From positions 1-64,000 of the forward strand of contig NZ_BDAZ01000026.1 in assembly GCF_001612725.1 (NCBI RefSeq): DNA of 64,000 nucleotides. Reading direction: 5' to 3'. A program made the position numbers and the translations under genes. Origin of the DNA: Nocardia anaemiae NBRC 100462. Its GTDB lineage: Bacteria > Actinomycetota > Actinomycetes > Mycobacteriales > Mycobacteriaceae. Under the pieces are notes generated by a model. It did not search any database. It saw only the letters and a list, made by a program, of their open reading frames with translations, and had not been told where the DNA came from. This document shows positions 36,436 through 45,467 of the stretch, in pieces (positions within the stretch are counted from its first letter, which is position 1; each line of letters starts with the position of its first letter).

Positions 36436-37235
36436 TTCATCCACTTCCAATCCAGCTCGGGATCTTTGTATTCGAGGCCGATCCACCCGTCGTAGCCGCT
36501 CTCGGCCAGCGTTTCGAAGAGCGCGGCGAAATCGAGTTCGCCGGTGCCGGGTCGGCCGCGGCCCGGGTTGTCGGCGATCTGGACGTGGCCCAGATGCGCC
36601 GCGTGCATGCGGATCACCGAGTGCAGCCCCTCGCCCATGCGCGCCAGGTGGTACAGGTCGCACAGGAACCGCACATTGGCCGCACCGGTCTGCTCGATGA
36701 TCTGCACGGCGTGTGCGGCGCTCACGATCGGATAGTCCGGCGACTCGAAGGAATTGAGCGCCTCCAGCAAGACGGTGGCACCGATGGCACCGGCCGCCTG
36801 TGCGGCAAGGCTCAGGTTCTCCAGCGCGAGTTCGTCCTGTTTCTCCGGACTTTCGCCCTCGACGCGGTTGCCGTAGAGGGCATTCAGCGCGCGGCAGCCG
36901 GTCTCTTCGGCGATGCCGACGGCGATATCGATATTGTCGCGGAACCGGGTGACCTCACTCGGCACCGAGACCAGACCACGGCCACCCGCCGGGATCAGGT
37001 CGATGAAGTTGAGACCGACCAATTCGACACCGGCATCACGGATCGCGCGCACGAACGCATCGATCTCCTTATCGCCCGGCGTCGGATTATCAGAAAACGG
37101 CCACCAGAATTCGACCGCGTCGAATCCGGCCTGCTTCGCCGCGGCGGGGCGTTCCAGCAGCGGGAGATCGGTGAACAGGATCGAGCAATTGACATCGAAT
37201 TTCGGGAACGCGATGCCCCCGGGCTGATTACTCAT
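36432..37235 (-). CDS. hyi: Hydroxypyruvate isomerase
   Basis: Hydroxypyruvate isomerase (hydroxypyruvate and tartronate semialdehyde interconversion), 267 residues, TIM-barrel xylose isomerase-like fold. Conserved blocks: NCSILFTDLPLLERPAAAK, AGFDAVEFWWPF, VLLEALNSFESPDYPI (catalytic Glu), FLCDLYHLARMGEG and a closing IGLEYKDPELDWKW. Coupled by 4-bp overlaps to genes on both sides. Confidence 0.95.
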   Translation of the reverse strand: MSNQPGGIAFPKFDVNCSILFTDLPLLERPAAAKQAGFDAVEFWWPFSDNPTPGDKEIDAFVRAIRDAGVELVGLNFIDLIPAGGRGLVSVPSEVTRFRDNIDIAVGIAEETGCRALNALYGNRVEGESPEKQDELALENLSLAAQAAGAIGATVLLEALNSFESPDYPIVSAAHAVQIIEQTGAANVRFLCDLYHLARMGEGLHSVIRMHAAHLGHVQIADNPGRGRPGTGELDFAALFETLAESGYDGWIGLEYKDPELDWKWMK

Positions 37236-37612
37236 TCAGCTCCTTGACGGTATTTCTTCCAGCTGCCGATCGCGGTGATATCGATCAGCTCCGGATACGA
37301 GGTGGGTGCGCGGCGCAGCAGCATCGACAGGACCGTGCGGCCGTCGTCGAGCTCGATCGCGCCGAGTTCGAGTTCGGGCGGTTCGGCAGGCAGCAGCCGC
37401 CGACGCAGCACTTCCATCGGGATGTCGAAGAGTTCACCGGCGATGGAATCGCCGCCGTCGGCGACCGGATCCAGACCCGGGAACCGATCGCCGACCGAAT
37501 AGAAACGGTAGCGCGGCGCGGTTTTCGCTGCACCGGCGAAAGGCGCGCCGTCGAGCAGATGATTCAGCGGTTCGCCGCGCATGGCGGAACCATTCAGAAA
37601 TATCAACGGCAT
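37232..37612 (-). CDS. Allophanate hydrolase C-terminal-domain-like protein, 126 aa
   Basis: A 126-residue stand-alone protein like the C-terminal (gamma-glutamylcyclotransferase-fold) domain of allophanate hydrolase: FLNGSAMRGEPLNHLLDGA, APRYRFYSVGDRFPGLDPV, ELFDIPMEVLRRRLLPAEP, ELGAIELDDGRTVLSMLL. The catalytic amidase domain is absent. It is the first gene of the glyoxylate half of the cluster, 4-bp coupled to hyi. No ureidoglycolate lyase is otherwise recognised here, so a role in ureidoglycolate breakdown is possible but untested. Confidence 0.75.
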   Translation of the reverse strand: MPLIFLNGSAMRGEPLNHLLDGAPFAGAAKTAPRYRFYSVGDRFPGLDPVADGGDSIAGELFDIPMEVLRRRLLPAEPPELELGAIELDDGRTVLSMLLRRAPTSYPELIDITAIGSWKKYRQGAE

Positions 37613-37751
37613 TCGGTGAATCCTTTGTTCGCAATTTCGTCAATTATGTTGGCCGACCGCAGTGTCGGAATAGCGGCGATTAGCCCGAATCCGATCGGAT
37701 ATCCCGAAGTCGATTTCGTAGGATGCTCCAGCCACGGACTCGGTGTCGAAA

Positions 37752-37798
37752 CCGCGCGCCCCGCGTACGGGTGTACGGATGCACGGCGGGGTGCGCGG
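37752..37798 (-). terminator. Hairpin after xdhC
   Basis: Arms CCGCGCGCCCCGC (37752-37764) and GCGGGGTGCGCGG (37786-37798) pair over 13 bp with one G-U type mismatch and a 21-base loop. The repeat starts one base past the xdhC stop on the minus strand. No T-run. It probably separates the purine-oxidation unit from the glyoxylate unit, whose promoter would lie in 37613-37750. Confidence 0.55.
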
Positions 37799-37799
37799 C

Positions 37800-38867
37800 T
37801 CACCAGACCGGGAGCAGGTCCCGGTGGATCGGTCCGCCGGTGGTGGTCAGCGGTTGGGCCGAGCCACCACGCCGGACAGCGACGATCTCGGCGGCGATGG
37901 ATACCGCGGTCTCCTCCGCCGTCCGTGCGCCGAGGTCCAGCCCGATCGGCGAATGCAATTGGGCGAGTTCGGATTCCGTCACACCGGCGGCGCGCAGACC
38001 GGCCATGCGGTCCTCATGGGTGCGACGGGAACCCATCGCGCCCACATAGGCCACCGGCAGGCGCAGCGCCACCTCGAGCAGCGGAATGTCGAATTTGGCG
38101 TCATGGGTGAGCACACACAGCACGGTGCGCGAATCGACCTGTGTGCGTGCGAGATAGCGGTCCGGCCACTGCACGACTATCTCGTCGGCATCCGGAAAAC
38201 GCGCACGCGTGGCGAACACCGGGCGGGCATCGCAGACGGTGACGTGGTATCCGAGGAAGCGGCCGATCCTGGTCACGGCGGCCGCGAAATCTATTGCGCC
38301 GAAGACGATCATGCGCGGCGGTGGTACGTAGGATTCGATGAATACGGTGACTGCACCGGCACCACAGCCGATTTCGCGCACACCGGTCGCGCCGGTATCG
38401 AGCATTGCCCTGGCATCCGCCATGACCACCTCGTCGAACGGGGCGCCGACGGTCCACCAGGACCCGATCGCCATCGCCGCACCGGTTCTCAGATCCCGAA
38501 CCAGTGCCACCGCCTCGTCGGTGCGCAGGATCGCCTCGATGGCGACTCTTTCGACCGCGGTGATCCGCTGGACGAAGATCTCGAGCTTCCCGCCGCAGGT
38601 CAGCCCGACCGCGAAGGCGTCATCATCGCTGTATCCGAAGATTTCGCGCACCGGCTGTCCGGTGCGTAGGACCTCACGGCAGAGTTCGTAGACCGCACCC
38701 TCGACACAGCCGCCGGAAATGCTTCCGATGACAATGCCGTCGGCGTCGACCGCCAGTGCCGCACCGGGCGGGCGAGGCGCGCTTCCGGTGACGCCGATGA
38801 CGGTGGCCACGGCGTAATCCTTTTCCGCCGCATGCCACTTCCGAAGTTCCGCCGTGAGGTCGCGCAT
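37800..38867 (-). CDS. xdhC: XdhC-family protein (molybdenum cofactor insertion)
   Basis: A 355-residue XdhC/CoxI protein. The N-terminal block is ATVIGVTGSAPRPPGAALAV with SISGGCVEGAVYELCREVL, and the C-terminal Rossmann-like domain carries MIVFGAIDFAAAVTRIGRF and YVGAMGSRRTHEDRM. XdhC binds sulfurated molybdenum cofactor and loads it into xanthine dehydrogenase. It lies 4 bp after the NCS2 permease and ends before a strong hairpin. Confidence 0.93.
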   Translation of the reverse strand: MRDLTAELRKWHAAEKDYAVATVIGVTGSAPRPPGAALAVDADGIVIGSISGGCVEGAVYELCREVLRTGQPVREIFGYSDDDAFAVGLTCGGKLEIFVQRITAVERVAIEAILRTDEAVALVRDLRTGAAMAIGSWWTVGAPFDEVVMADARAMLDTGATGVREIGCGAGAVTVFIESYVPPPRMIVFGAIDFAAAVTRIGRFLGYHVTVCDARPVFATRARFPDADEIVVQWPDRYLARTQVDSRTVLCVLTHDAKFDIPLLEVALRLPVAYVGAMGSRRTHEDRMAGLRAAGVTESELAQLHSPIGLDLGARTAEETAVSIAAEIVAVRRGGSAQPLTTTGGPIHRDLLPVW

Positions 38868-38871
38868 GGTG

Positions 38872-40314
38872 CTATCCGCCCAGGAGTAGTTCGATGGCCG
38901 AGATGCCGAAGTAACCGGCGAACACGAGGCTCACTACCCCGATCAGCCAATGGATTTCACGGAATTTGCCGCGCGCCAGCTTGATCACCACGTACGCGAT
39001 CAGGCCCGCGCCGACTCCGTTGGTGATGGAGTAGGTGAACGGCATCAGCACGATGGTCAGGAAGGCGGGCACCGCCACCTCGAGATCGTTCCAATCGATC
39101 TTGCGGGCCTGGGTCATCATCAACGCACCGACGATCACCAGCGCCGGAGCGGCGGCCTGGATCGGCACGACGGCCGCGAGCGGGGTGAAAAATACTGCCA
39201 GGCAGAACAATCCACCGGTCACCAGGCTGGTCAGTCCGGTGCGGGCGCCCTCACCGACACCCGTCGCGGATTCGACGTACACGGTATTTCCGGCGCCACC
39301 GCTGACACCGCCGATGACCTGGGAGATGCCGTCGATGGTCAGGACCTTGCCGATACCCGGCATGGTGCCCTTCTCATCGAGCAGTCCGGCCTCGTCGCAA
39401 ACGCCGAAAACCGTTCCCATGGCATCGAAGAAACCGGTCAGCACCAGGGTGAACAGCACGACGCCCGCGACCAGCCCGCCCGCCTCGGCGAATCCGCCGA
39501 AAAGGTCGATATTCATGGCCAGCCCGAAATCGGGTGCGGCGAAGAATCCCTGCGGCTTCTCCGGCACCACCGGTCCCCAGGTCTGCGGGTCGATCTCGGC
39601 CAGTGCGTTGACGATAATGGCGAGCACCGTCGAGATGGCGATGCTGATCAGGATCGCACCGGGCACCTTGCGGATGAACAGTGCCAGCATCACCAGCAGT
39701 CCGACCGCGAAAATCACCACCGGCCAACCGGATAGGTGACCACCCGCGCCGAGGGTCACGGGCGGACCGGTCTGCGCGCCGTGCCCGACCACCCCGGCCG
39801 AGACCAGCCCGATCATCGCGATGAACATGCCGATCCCGACGCCGATCGCATTCTTGAGACCGAGCGGGATGGCATTGATGATCATCGTCCGCAGTCCGGT
39901 CGCGGCCAGCACCACGATGATCACGCCCATCAGTACGACCAGACCCATGGTCTGCGGCCAGGTCATATGCGGGGCCGCCTGGAAGGCGACCACCGGGACC
40001 ACACCGAGTCCGGCGGCGAGCGCCAAAGGCACATTGCCCGCGACGCCCATCAGGATGGTGCTGAGTCCCGCGGAAAACGCGGTGGCCGTGGTGAGTTGAG
40101 CGATGCTCAGCTTGTCACCGTTGACATCCGCGACACCGCCGAGAATCAGCGGCACCAGCAGGATAACGTAGGCCATGGCGACGAAAGTGGTAATGCCGCC
40201 ACGGATTTCGCGGGAAACGGTGGTTCGGCGTTCGCTCAGCCGGAAGAACCGGTCGAGCGCAGACCTTCCTGCTACCGGCTCTGGTGTGCTCGGCTTGGTC
40301 TGAATCTGGGTCAT
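38872..40314 (-). CDS. NCS2-family nucleobase permease (AzgA-like)
   Basis: A 480-residue NCS2 transporter with 12-14 membrane helices. The AzgA-like start (RFFRLSERRTTVSREIRGGITTFVAMAYVI) and GFFDAMGTVFGVCDEAGLLD, followed by the TGVGEGARTGLTSL block, are typical of the adenine/guanine/hypoxanthine-type permeases. It likely imports purine for the xanthine dehydrogenase encoded just upstream. The 132-bp leader before it contains a two-stage hairpin. Confidence 0.92.
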   Translation of the reverse strand: MTQIQTKPSTPEPVAGRSALDRFFRLSERRTTVSREIRGGITTFVAMAYVILLVPLILGGVADVNGDKLSIAQLTTATAFSAGLSTILMGVAGNVPLALAAGLGVVPVVAFQAAPHMTWPQTMGLVVLMGVIIVVLAATGLRTMIINAIPLGLKNAIGVGIGMFIAMIGLVSAGVVGHGAQTGPPVTLGAGGHLSGWPVVIFAVGLLVMLALFIRKVPGAILISIAISTVLAIIVNALAEIDPQTWGPVVPEKPQGFFAAPDFGLAMNIDLFGGFAEAGGLVAGVVLFTLVLTGFFDAMGTVFGVCDEAGLLDEKGTMPGIGKVLTIDGISQVIGGVSGGAGNTVYVESATGVGEGARTGLTSLVTGGLFCLAVFFTPLAAVVPIQAAAPALVIVGALMMTQARKIDWNDLEVAVPAFLTIVLMPFTYSITNGVGAGLIAYVVIKLARGKFREIHWLIGVVSLVFAGYFGISAIELLLGG

Positions 40315-40347
40315 TGGCGTGCCCTCCTCGGGGCGTAGCCGACCTAC

Positions 40348-40382
40348 GGTCCGGCGGCTGTCCTTTCGGACTGGGCCGGACC
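40348..40382. promoter_or_regulatory. Stacked hairpin in the NCS2 leader
   Basis: GGTCCGGC (40348-40355) pairs with GCCGGACC (40375-40382). Inside, GTCC/GGAC closes a TTTC loop (40360-40371). It lies between the xanthine dehydrogenase large subunit and the NCS2 permease, and could attenuate or process the transcript. It resembles no purine riboswitch I recognise. Confidence 0.4.
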
Positions 40383-40446
40383 GCGCGGTTCGGGTACTGC
40401 TGTTGTGGAGTCTGTCCGGTCCACTGGAACCGGCTGCCCCTGTTGA

Positions 40447-42780
40447 TCAACTGCTCCGGATGATGTCTTCCGGTCGCACCGGCACTCGGTTGATGTGCAC
40501 GTTTCCACCCCGTGATCGGCAGGCGTCACGGATCGCCGCGGCGATCGCGGGGGTAGAGGAGAGCGTGGGCGGCTCTCCGGCGCCGCGCAGCCCATAGGGG
40601 GCGTGCGGATCGGCATTCTCGAGAATCTCCAGCCGCTGTGACGGCGTATCGAGAATCGTCGGGATCAGGTAGTCGGTGAAGGACGGGTTGCGCACCTTAC
40701 CGTCTTTTACCTGGATTTCCTCCATGACCGCCAGGCCGAGGCCCTGTACGGAGCCGCCGTGGATCTGGCCCTCCAGGGACAGGCGGTTCATGATCTTGCC
40801 CACGTCCTGGACGGCGTCCAGGGAGACGACCTTGACCAGGCCGAGTTCTGTGTCCACGTCCACCACCGCGCGGTGTACGCAGAGGGCCAGCTGAGTGTGG
40901 CTATTTCCCTGTCCCGTAACGGGATCCATGCCGGTGGTCGGCCGGTGGTGGTACTCGCGGGTCTCTTCGATAACCCCCTCATCCAGGACATCGACGATCG
41001 CCGCGAGCACCTCCCCCGTCCGCGAAACCACCTTGCCGCCGACCAGACGCAGGCCCGACGAGGCACCGAACTTGGTCTGGGCCAGGTCGAGTACGCGCTG
41101 GCGCACGGCTTCACAGGCGGCCTTCACCGCACCACCGGTCATATAGGTCTGCCGGGACGCGGATGACGAACCGGAGTCGCCGACCTGGTTATCGGCCGGG
41201 TGAATGGTGACCCGTTCGATACCGAGTTCGGTGCGCGCGATCTGCGCCTCGACCGTCACCAGCCCCTGGCCGACCTCGGCGGCGGCGGTGTGCACCAGCG
41301 CAACCGGTTCTCCCGCAATGACTTCCAACCGCACCCGGGCGGTCGAGTAGTCGTCGAAGGCTTCGGAGAAGCAGATATTCTTGATGCCGACGCCGTAGCC
41401 GACACCACGCACCACTCCCTCACCGTGCGTGGTCTGCGATGCTCCGCCGGGCAGATTCCGGATGTCCGAGGCGTCCAGCTCCGGAGGCATCGGCATATCC
41501 CGCAACTGCCCGAGCATTTCGGCCATCGGCGTCGGCGCGTGCAGCACCTGACCGGTCGCCAGCTTGGAACCCTGGGACACCGCATTGATCTGGCGCACGT
41601 GCACCGGATCCAGATCCAGCGCCTCGGCGACCTTGTCCATCATCGACTCGTGCGCGAAACAGGCCTGCACCGCGCCGAATCCGCGCATCGCACCGCACGG
41701 CGGATTATTGGTGTAGACACCGTAGGCGTCGATCTCGATATGCGGAATCTCGTACGGACCCACCGCGAGCGAGGACGCATTACCGGTGACATTCAGCGTC
41801 GCCGAGGTGTACGCGCCGCCGTCGAGGACGATGAGAACCTTTGCGTAGGTGAGCTTTCCGGTATCGGTGGCACCGTATTCGTAGAGCATCTTCGCCGGGT
41901 GCCGGTGCACGTGCCCGAAGAACGACTCCTCGCGGTTGTACATCATCTTGATGGGCTTGCCGGTGTGCATGGCCAGCATGCCCGCATGGATCTGCATGGA
42001 CAGGTCCTCGCGGCCACCGAAGGCACCGCCGACCCCGGCCATGGTCATGCGGATCTGGTCGTCGGCCAGACCGAGGCACGGGCCGATCTGGGACAGATCG
42101 TTGTGCATCCACTGGGTGGCGACGTAGAAGTCCAGTCCACCGTCCTCGGCCGGAATCACCAGGCCGGATTCGGGGCCGAGGAATGCCTGGTCCTGAATGC
42201 CGACCTCGTATTCCTCGGTGACCACCACGGTGGCCAGCGCGCGGCCCACGGCGATATCGCCGACGCGCACCGGCTGGTGCCTGGCGATGCCGCCACGTTC
42301 CTGCACCGCGAGCCGTTTCGGGGCCGAGAGCACCGCCATCGGGTCGGTGATGGGTTCCAGTACCTCCCAATCGATTTCGATGGCGTCGAGGGCGCGCCGC
42401 GCGATCTCGGAGTGGTCGGCGGCCACCAGGGCGATGGGCTCACCGTGGTGGCGCACCTCGCCGATGGCCAGGACCGGCTGATCCCAGGTGTGGTCGAGGC
42501 CGTACATCTTGCGGCCGGGCACATCCTCATGGGTGAGCACCGCGTGCACACCGGTCATGGCCAGTGCGGGCGCGATATCGATACCGCGGATGATCGCGCG
42601 CGGATGCGGGCTGCGCAGCGTCGCACCCCAGAGCATGCCGTCCATCCAGAGATCGGAGGCGTAGGCGAACTCGCCCTTGACCTTCAACGTGCCGTCGGGG
42701 CGCAGCGGGCTCTCCCCGACGCCGCCCTTACCCGGCGCGGCAACCTCTTCGGGGAAGCGGGTGGTCCGTGGGACAGTCAT
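40447..42780 (-). CDS. pucD: Xanthine dehydrogenase, molybdopterin-binding subunit
   Basis: The 777-residue molybdenum subunit of xanthine dehydrogenase (hypoxanthine to xanthine to urate). Conserved blocks: FAYASDLWMDGMLWGATLRS, GVGGAFGGREDLSMQ, PPCGAMRGFGAVQACFAHE, AAEVGQGLVTVEAQIA and the Glu-bearing VQGLGLAVMEEI. The GC-box segment GAFGGRE contacts the molybdopterin. It overlaps the 8-oxoguanine deaminase gene by 4 bp. Cofactor loading is presumably by the XdhC protein two genes on. Confidence 0.95.
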   Translation of the reverse strand: MTVPRTTRFPEEVAAPGKGGVGESPLRPDGTLKVKGEFAYASDLWMDGMLWGATLRSPHPRAIIRGIDIAPALAMTGVHAVLTHEDVPGRKMYGLDHTWDQPVLAIGEVRHHGEPIALVAADHSEIARRALDAIEIDWEVLEPITDPMAVLSAPKRLAVQERGGIARHQPVRVGDIAVGRALATVVVTEEYEVGIQDQAFLGPESGLVIPAEDGGLDFYVATQWMHNDLSQIGPCLGLADDQIRMTMAGVGGAFGGREDLSMQIHAGMLAMHTGKPIKMMYNREESFFGHVHRHPAKMLYEYGATDTGKLTYAKVLIVLDGGAYTSATLNVTGNASSLAVGPYEIPHIEIDAYGVYTNNPPCGAMRGFGAVQACFAHESMMDKVAEALDLDPVHVRQINAVSQGSKLATGQVLHAPTPMAEMLGQLRDMPMPPELDASDIRNLPGGASQTTHGEGVVRGVGYGVGIKNICFSEAFDDYSTARVRLEVIAGEPVALVHTAAAEVGQGLVTVEAQIARTELGIERVTIHPADNQVGDSGSSSASRQTYMTGGAVKAACEAVRQRVLDLAQTKFGASSGLRLVGGKVVSRTGEVLAAIVDVLDEGVIEETREYHHRPTTGMDPVTGQGNSHTQLALCVHRAVVDVDTELGLVKVVSLDAVQDVGKIMNRLSLEGQIHGGSVQGLGLAVMEEIQVKDGKVRNPSFTDYLIPTILDTPSQRLEILENADPHAPYGLRGAGEPPTLSSTPAIAAAIRDACRSRGGNVHINRVPVRPEDIIRSS

Positions 42781-44123
42781 CGTGCCTCCTGTCGCATCAA
42801 CCGTTTGCGAGCCGCGACACCGGCGCGACCGACGACATCCTGTGCGACGGTGCGCAATTCGTCGTTCTCCACGACGGTGCGCCCGCCGACGAGCAGCCGG
42901 GCCAGTGGCGGTGTCGGCCCGAAAACCAGGGAGCAGACCGGATCCTCGATCGCCGAGCGGAAGCCGTCGACCCGCCAGATGGCGAGGTCGGCGAGTTTGC
43001 CCGGTTCGATACTGCCGATCTCGCTGTGGCGGCCGAGATTACGGGCGCCACCGAGGGTGCCGACCTCGAGCGCCTGGCGGGCGGTGAAGGCGGTCGGGCC
43101 GTTGACGGCGCGCTGGAACAGCATGGCCTGACGCATTTCCCCGGCCATCGAGGTCAACTCGCTCGACGCCGCGCCGTCCACCCCGAGGCCGACCGGCGCA
43201 CCGGCGGCCACCAGATCGCTGACGCGGGCGATACCCGCGCCGAGCCGGGCGTTGGAGCTGGGGCAATGCGCGGAGCCGCTGCCGGTTTCGGCGAAGCGGC
43301 GGATATCGGCGTCGTGCAGATGCACCGCGTGCGCGAACCAGACGTCTTCACCGAGCCAACCCAGCTTTTCCATGTATTCGACCGGGGTGCAGCCCATCTG
43401 TTCGATGCAGTGCTCTTCCTCGTCGAGTGTCTCGGCGAGATGGGTGTGCAGCCGAACACCTTTGGCGCGCGCCAATGTCGCGGAATCGATCATCAGACCC
43501 TCGCTCACCGAGAACGGCGAGCAGGGCGCGACGGCGACCCGCAGCATCGAATCGAACGACGGATCGTGGTACTTATCGATGACTTCGGCAGTGTGAGAGA
43601 GGATTTCGTCGCGACTTTCGACCACCTCGTCCGGCGGCAGGCCGCCGTCCTTCTGTCCGCGGTCCATGGAACCGCGGCACGGGTGGAAGCGCAGGCCGAT
43701 CTCGCTCGCCGCGCGCACCTCGGCCTCGAACAGATCGCCGCGGCCCTTCGGGAAGATGTAGTGGTGGTCGCTGCTGGTGGTGCAGCCGGTCAGCGCCAGC
43801 CAGCCCAGACCGGCGGCGGCCGCGCCGTAGACGACATCGGCGTCCATGCGCGCCCAAGTGCGGTAGAGACCGGTCAGCCATTCGAACAGGGTGGAATCCT
43901 GGAACAGTCCCTGGCTCGCCCACTGATACAGGTGGTGATGGGTGTTGACCAGGCCCGGGGTCACCAAACAGCCGGTGCCGTCGATCTTTTCGGCACCCGG
44001 CACGATCGGGGCGGGTCCGGCGCCGAGGGCTTCGATGCGGCCCTCGGAGATGACGATATATCCGGACGCGATCTCGGCACCGACGACCGGCGCGATATAG
44101 GCGTTCTCGATAACAGTCTTCAC
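42777..44123 (-). CDS. 8-oxoguanine deaminase
   Basis: A 448-residue amidohydrolase of the TrzN/AtzA-like group, matching 8-oxoguanine deaminases (8-oxoguanine to urate and ammonia). Metal ligands: PGLVNTHHHLYQWAS (HxH), VRLHTHLAETLDEEEH (His, Glu), WFAHAVHLHD and LGVDGAASS (Asp). CPSSNARLGAG is the usual substrate block. It sits between xanthine dehydrogenase subunit genes with 4-bp overlaps on both sides. A related specificity such as guanine cannot be excluded. Confidence 0.88.
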   Translation of the reverse strand: MKTVIENAYIAPVVGAEIASGYIVISEGRIEALGAGPAPIVPGAEKIDGTGCLVTPGLVNTHHHLYQWASQGLFQDSTLFEWLTGLYRTWARMDADVVYGAAAAGLGWLALTGCTTSSDHHYIFPKGRGDLFEAEVRAASEIGLRFHPCRGSMDRGQKDGGLPPDEVVESRDEILSHTAEVIDKYHDPSFDSMLRVAVAPCSPFSVSEGLMIDSATLARAKGVRLHTHLAETLDEEEHCIEQMGCTPVEYMEKLGWLGEDVWFAHAVHLHDADIRRFAETGSGSAHCPSSNARLGAGIARVSDLVAAGAPVGLGVDGAASSELTSMAGEMRQAMLFQRAVNGPTAFTARQALEVGTLGGARNLGRHSEIGSIEPGKLADLAIWRVDGFRSAIEDPVCSLVFGPTPPLARLLVGGRTVVENDELRTVAQDVVGRAGVAARKRLMRQEAR

Positions 44124-44590
44124 TGGCCCGCCTTACGTGCCGCGGCCAGTCGGACCGCGTCGAGGATCTTCTCGTATCCGGTACAGCGGCAGAGGTTTCC
44201 GGCGAGCGCCTCGCGGATCTCCACATCGGAGGGATCGGGATTGCGTTCGATGAGATCGTGCGCCTGCACGATGAGACCCGGTGTGCAGAAACCACATTGG
44301 ACCGCACCGGCCTCGACGAAAGCCTGCTGCATCGGATCCAGTTTCGGACCGTTCGCCAGGCCCTCGACCGTGCGCACCGAGCGATCCTGCACCTGCCCCG
44401 CGGCCACGAGGCAGGAACACACCGGCGTGCCGTCCAAATAGACTGTGCACGAACCACATTCGCCTTGCTCACAGGCGTTCTTGGAGCCCGGCAGGCCCAT
44501 GCGCTCGCGCAGCATATAGAGGAGGCTCTCGCCCTCCCACACATCGTCGACGGTCTCTTGCGAGCCGTTCACGTCGAAGGTCACACGCAT
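44120..44590 (-). CDS. pucE: Xanthine dehydrogenase, [2Fe-2S] subunit
   Basis: A 156-residue two-cluster iron-sulfur subunit. The plant-type ferredoxin cluster has CEQGECGSC and a fourth Cys in PVCSCLVA; the second helical domain has QCGFCTPGLI and NLCRCTGYEKI. It passes electrons from the molybdenum site to FAD. Its start overlaps the stop of the FAD subunit gene by one base. Confidence 0.96.
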   Translation of the reverse strand: MRVTFDVNGSQETVDDVWEGESLLYMLRERMGLPGSKNACEQGECGSCTVYLDGTPVCSCLVAAGQVQDRSVRTVEGLANGPKLDPMQQAFVEAGAVQCGFCTPGLIVQAHDLIERNPDPSDVEIREALAGNLCRCTGYEKILDAVRLAAARKAGQ

Positions 44591-45465
44591 CAGGCTGCCC
44601 TCCTTCTTTCTGATAGGTAGTCCGTCCAGGCCCAGGACAGGGTGCGGCGGGCCAGCACCGTCAGGGCATGTTTGCGGTATTCAGCGGTGCCGCGCACGTC
44701 ATCGATCGGCTTGGCGGCGGCCGAGACCAGCTCACCGAATTCGCGGACGACATCGAACGGCAACGGAGCCGGGTCATCCCAGTCCAGCGCCTCGGCGAGG
44801 AACTGCTCGGCCGGTGTCGCGCGCAGCGGCGTCGGTCCGGCGGATCCGATGCCGGTGCCGACCGTGCGGGTGTCGGAATGCAGTGCGATCGAGAATGCGC
44901 AGACCGCGATGACCATGGCATTGCGGGTGCCGACCTTGGCGAAGTACTGCGGCCCGGTCGCGGGGTCGATCAGGATGGCGCGGATCAGTTCGTCGGGCTC
45001 GAGGGCGTTCTTCTTCACCCACACGTAGAAGTCGTCGATCGGGATCAGGCGGGGGCCGCGCGCGGCCGACTCCACCTCGATCACCGCATTGCCCGCCAGC
45101 AGCGCGGGGTGGGCGTCTCCGGCCGGGGACGCACCGCCGAGATTGCCGCCGACGGTGCCGCGATTGCGGATCTGCGGCGAGCCGACCGTGCGCGAGGCCT
45201 GCGCCAGACCGGGCAGCTGGTGGGCGAGCCGGTTGATGATGCGCACGTACGGGACGCCCGCGCCGATCCGGATCCGGCCGTCGGGTTCAGTCGAGTAATC
45301 GAACAGGTCGCGACAGCGGTTCAGGTCGAGCAATGCCACCGGACGGCCGTGGTCGAAGTTCATCTCGACCATGACGTCGGTGCCGCCCTGGATGGGCTTG
45401 GCCTCCGGATTGGCGGCCTTGAGCTCGAGCGCCTCGGCCCAGGTATCGGGTCGTAGGAAATCCAT
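44590..45465 (-). CDS. pucC: Xanthine dehydrogenase, FAD-binding subunit
   Basis: A 291-residue CO-dehydrogenase-flavoprotein-type subunit. The FAD-binding segments are KPIQGGTDVMVEM and RNRGTVGGNLGGASPAGD, with the CO_deh_flav_C domain after RAILIDPATGPQYFAKVGTR. ATG 45465 has GGAG five bases upstream, inside the end of the uricase gene; a TTG at 45477 is in frame but less likely. It is the third partner of pucD and pucE. Confidence 0.95.
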   Translation of the reverse strand: MDFLRPDTWAEALELKAANPEAKPIQGGTDVMVEMNFDHGRPVALLDLNRCRDLFDYSTEPDGRIRIGAGVPYVRIINRLAHQLPGLAQASRTVGSPQIRNRGTVGGNLGGASPAGDAHPALLAGNAVIEVESAARGPRLIPIDDFYVWVKKNALEPDELIRAILIDPATGPQYFAKVGTRNAMVIAVCAFSIALHSDTRTVGTGIGSAGPTPLRATPAEQFLAEALDWDDPAPLPFDVVREFGELVSAAAKPIDDVRGTAEYRKHALTVLARRTLSWAWTDYLSERRRAA

Positions 45466-45467
45466 CG

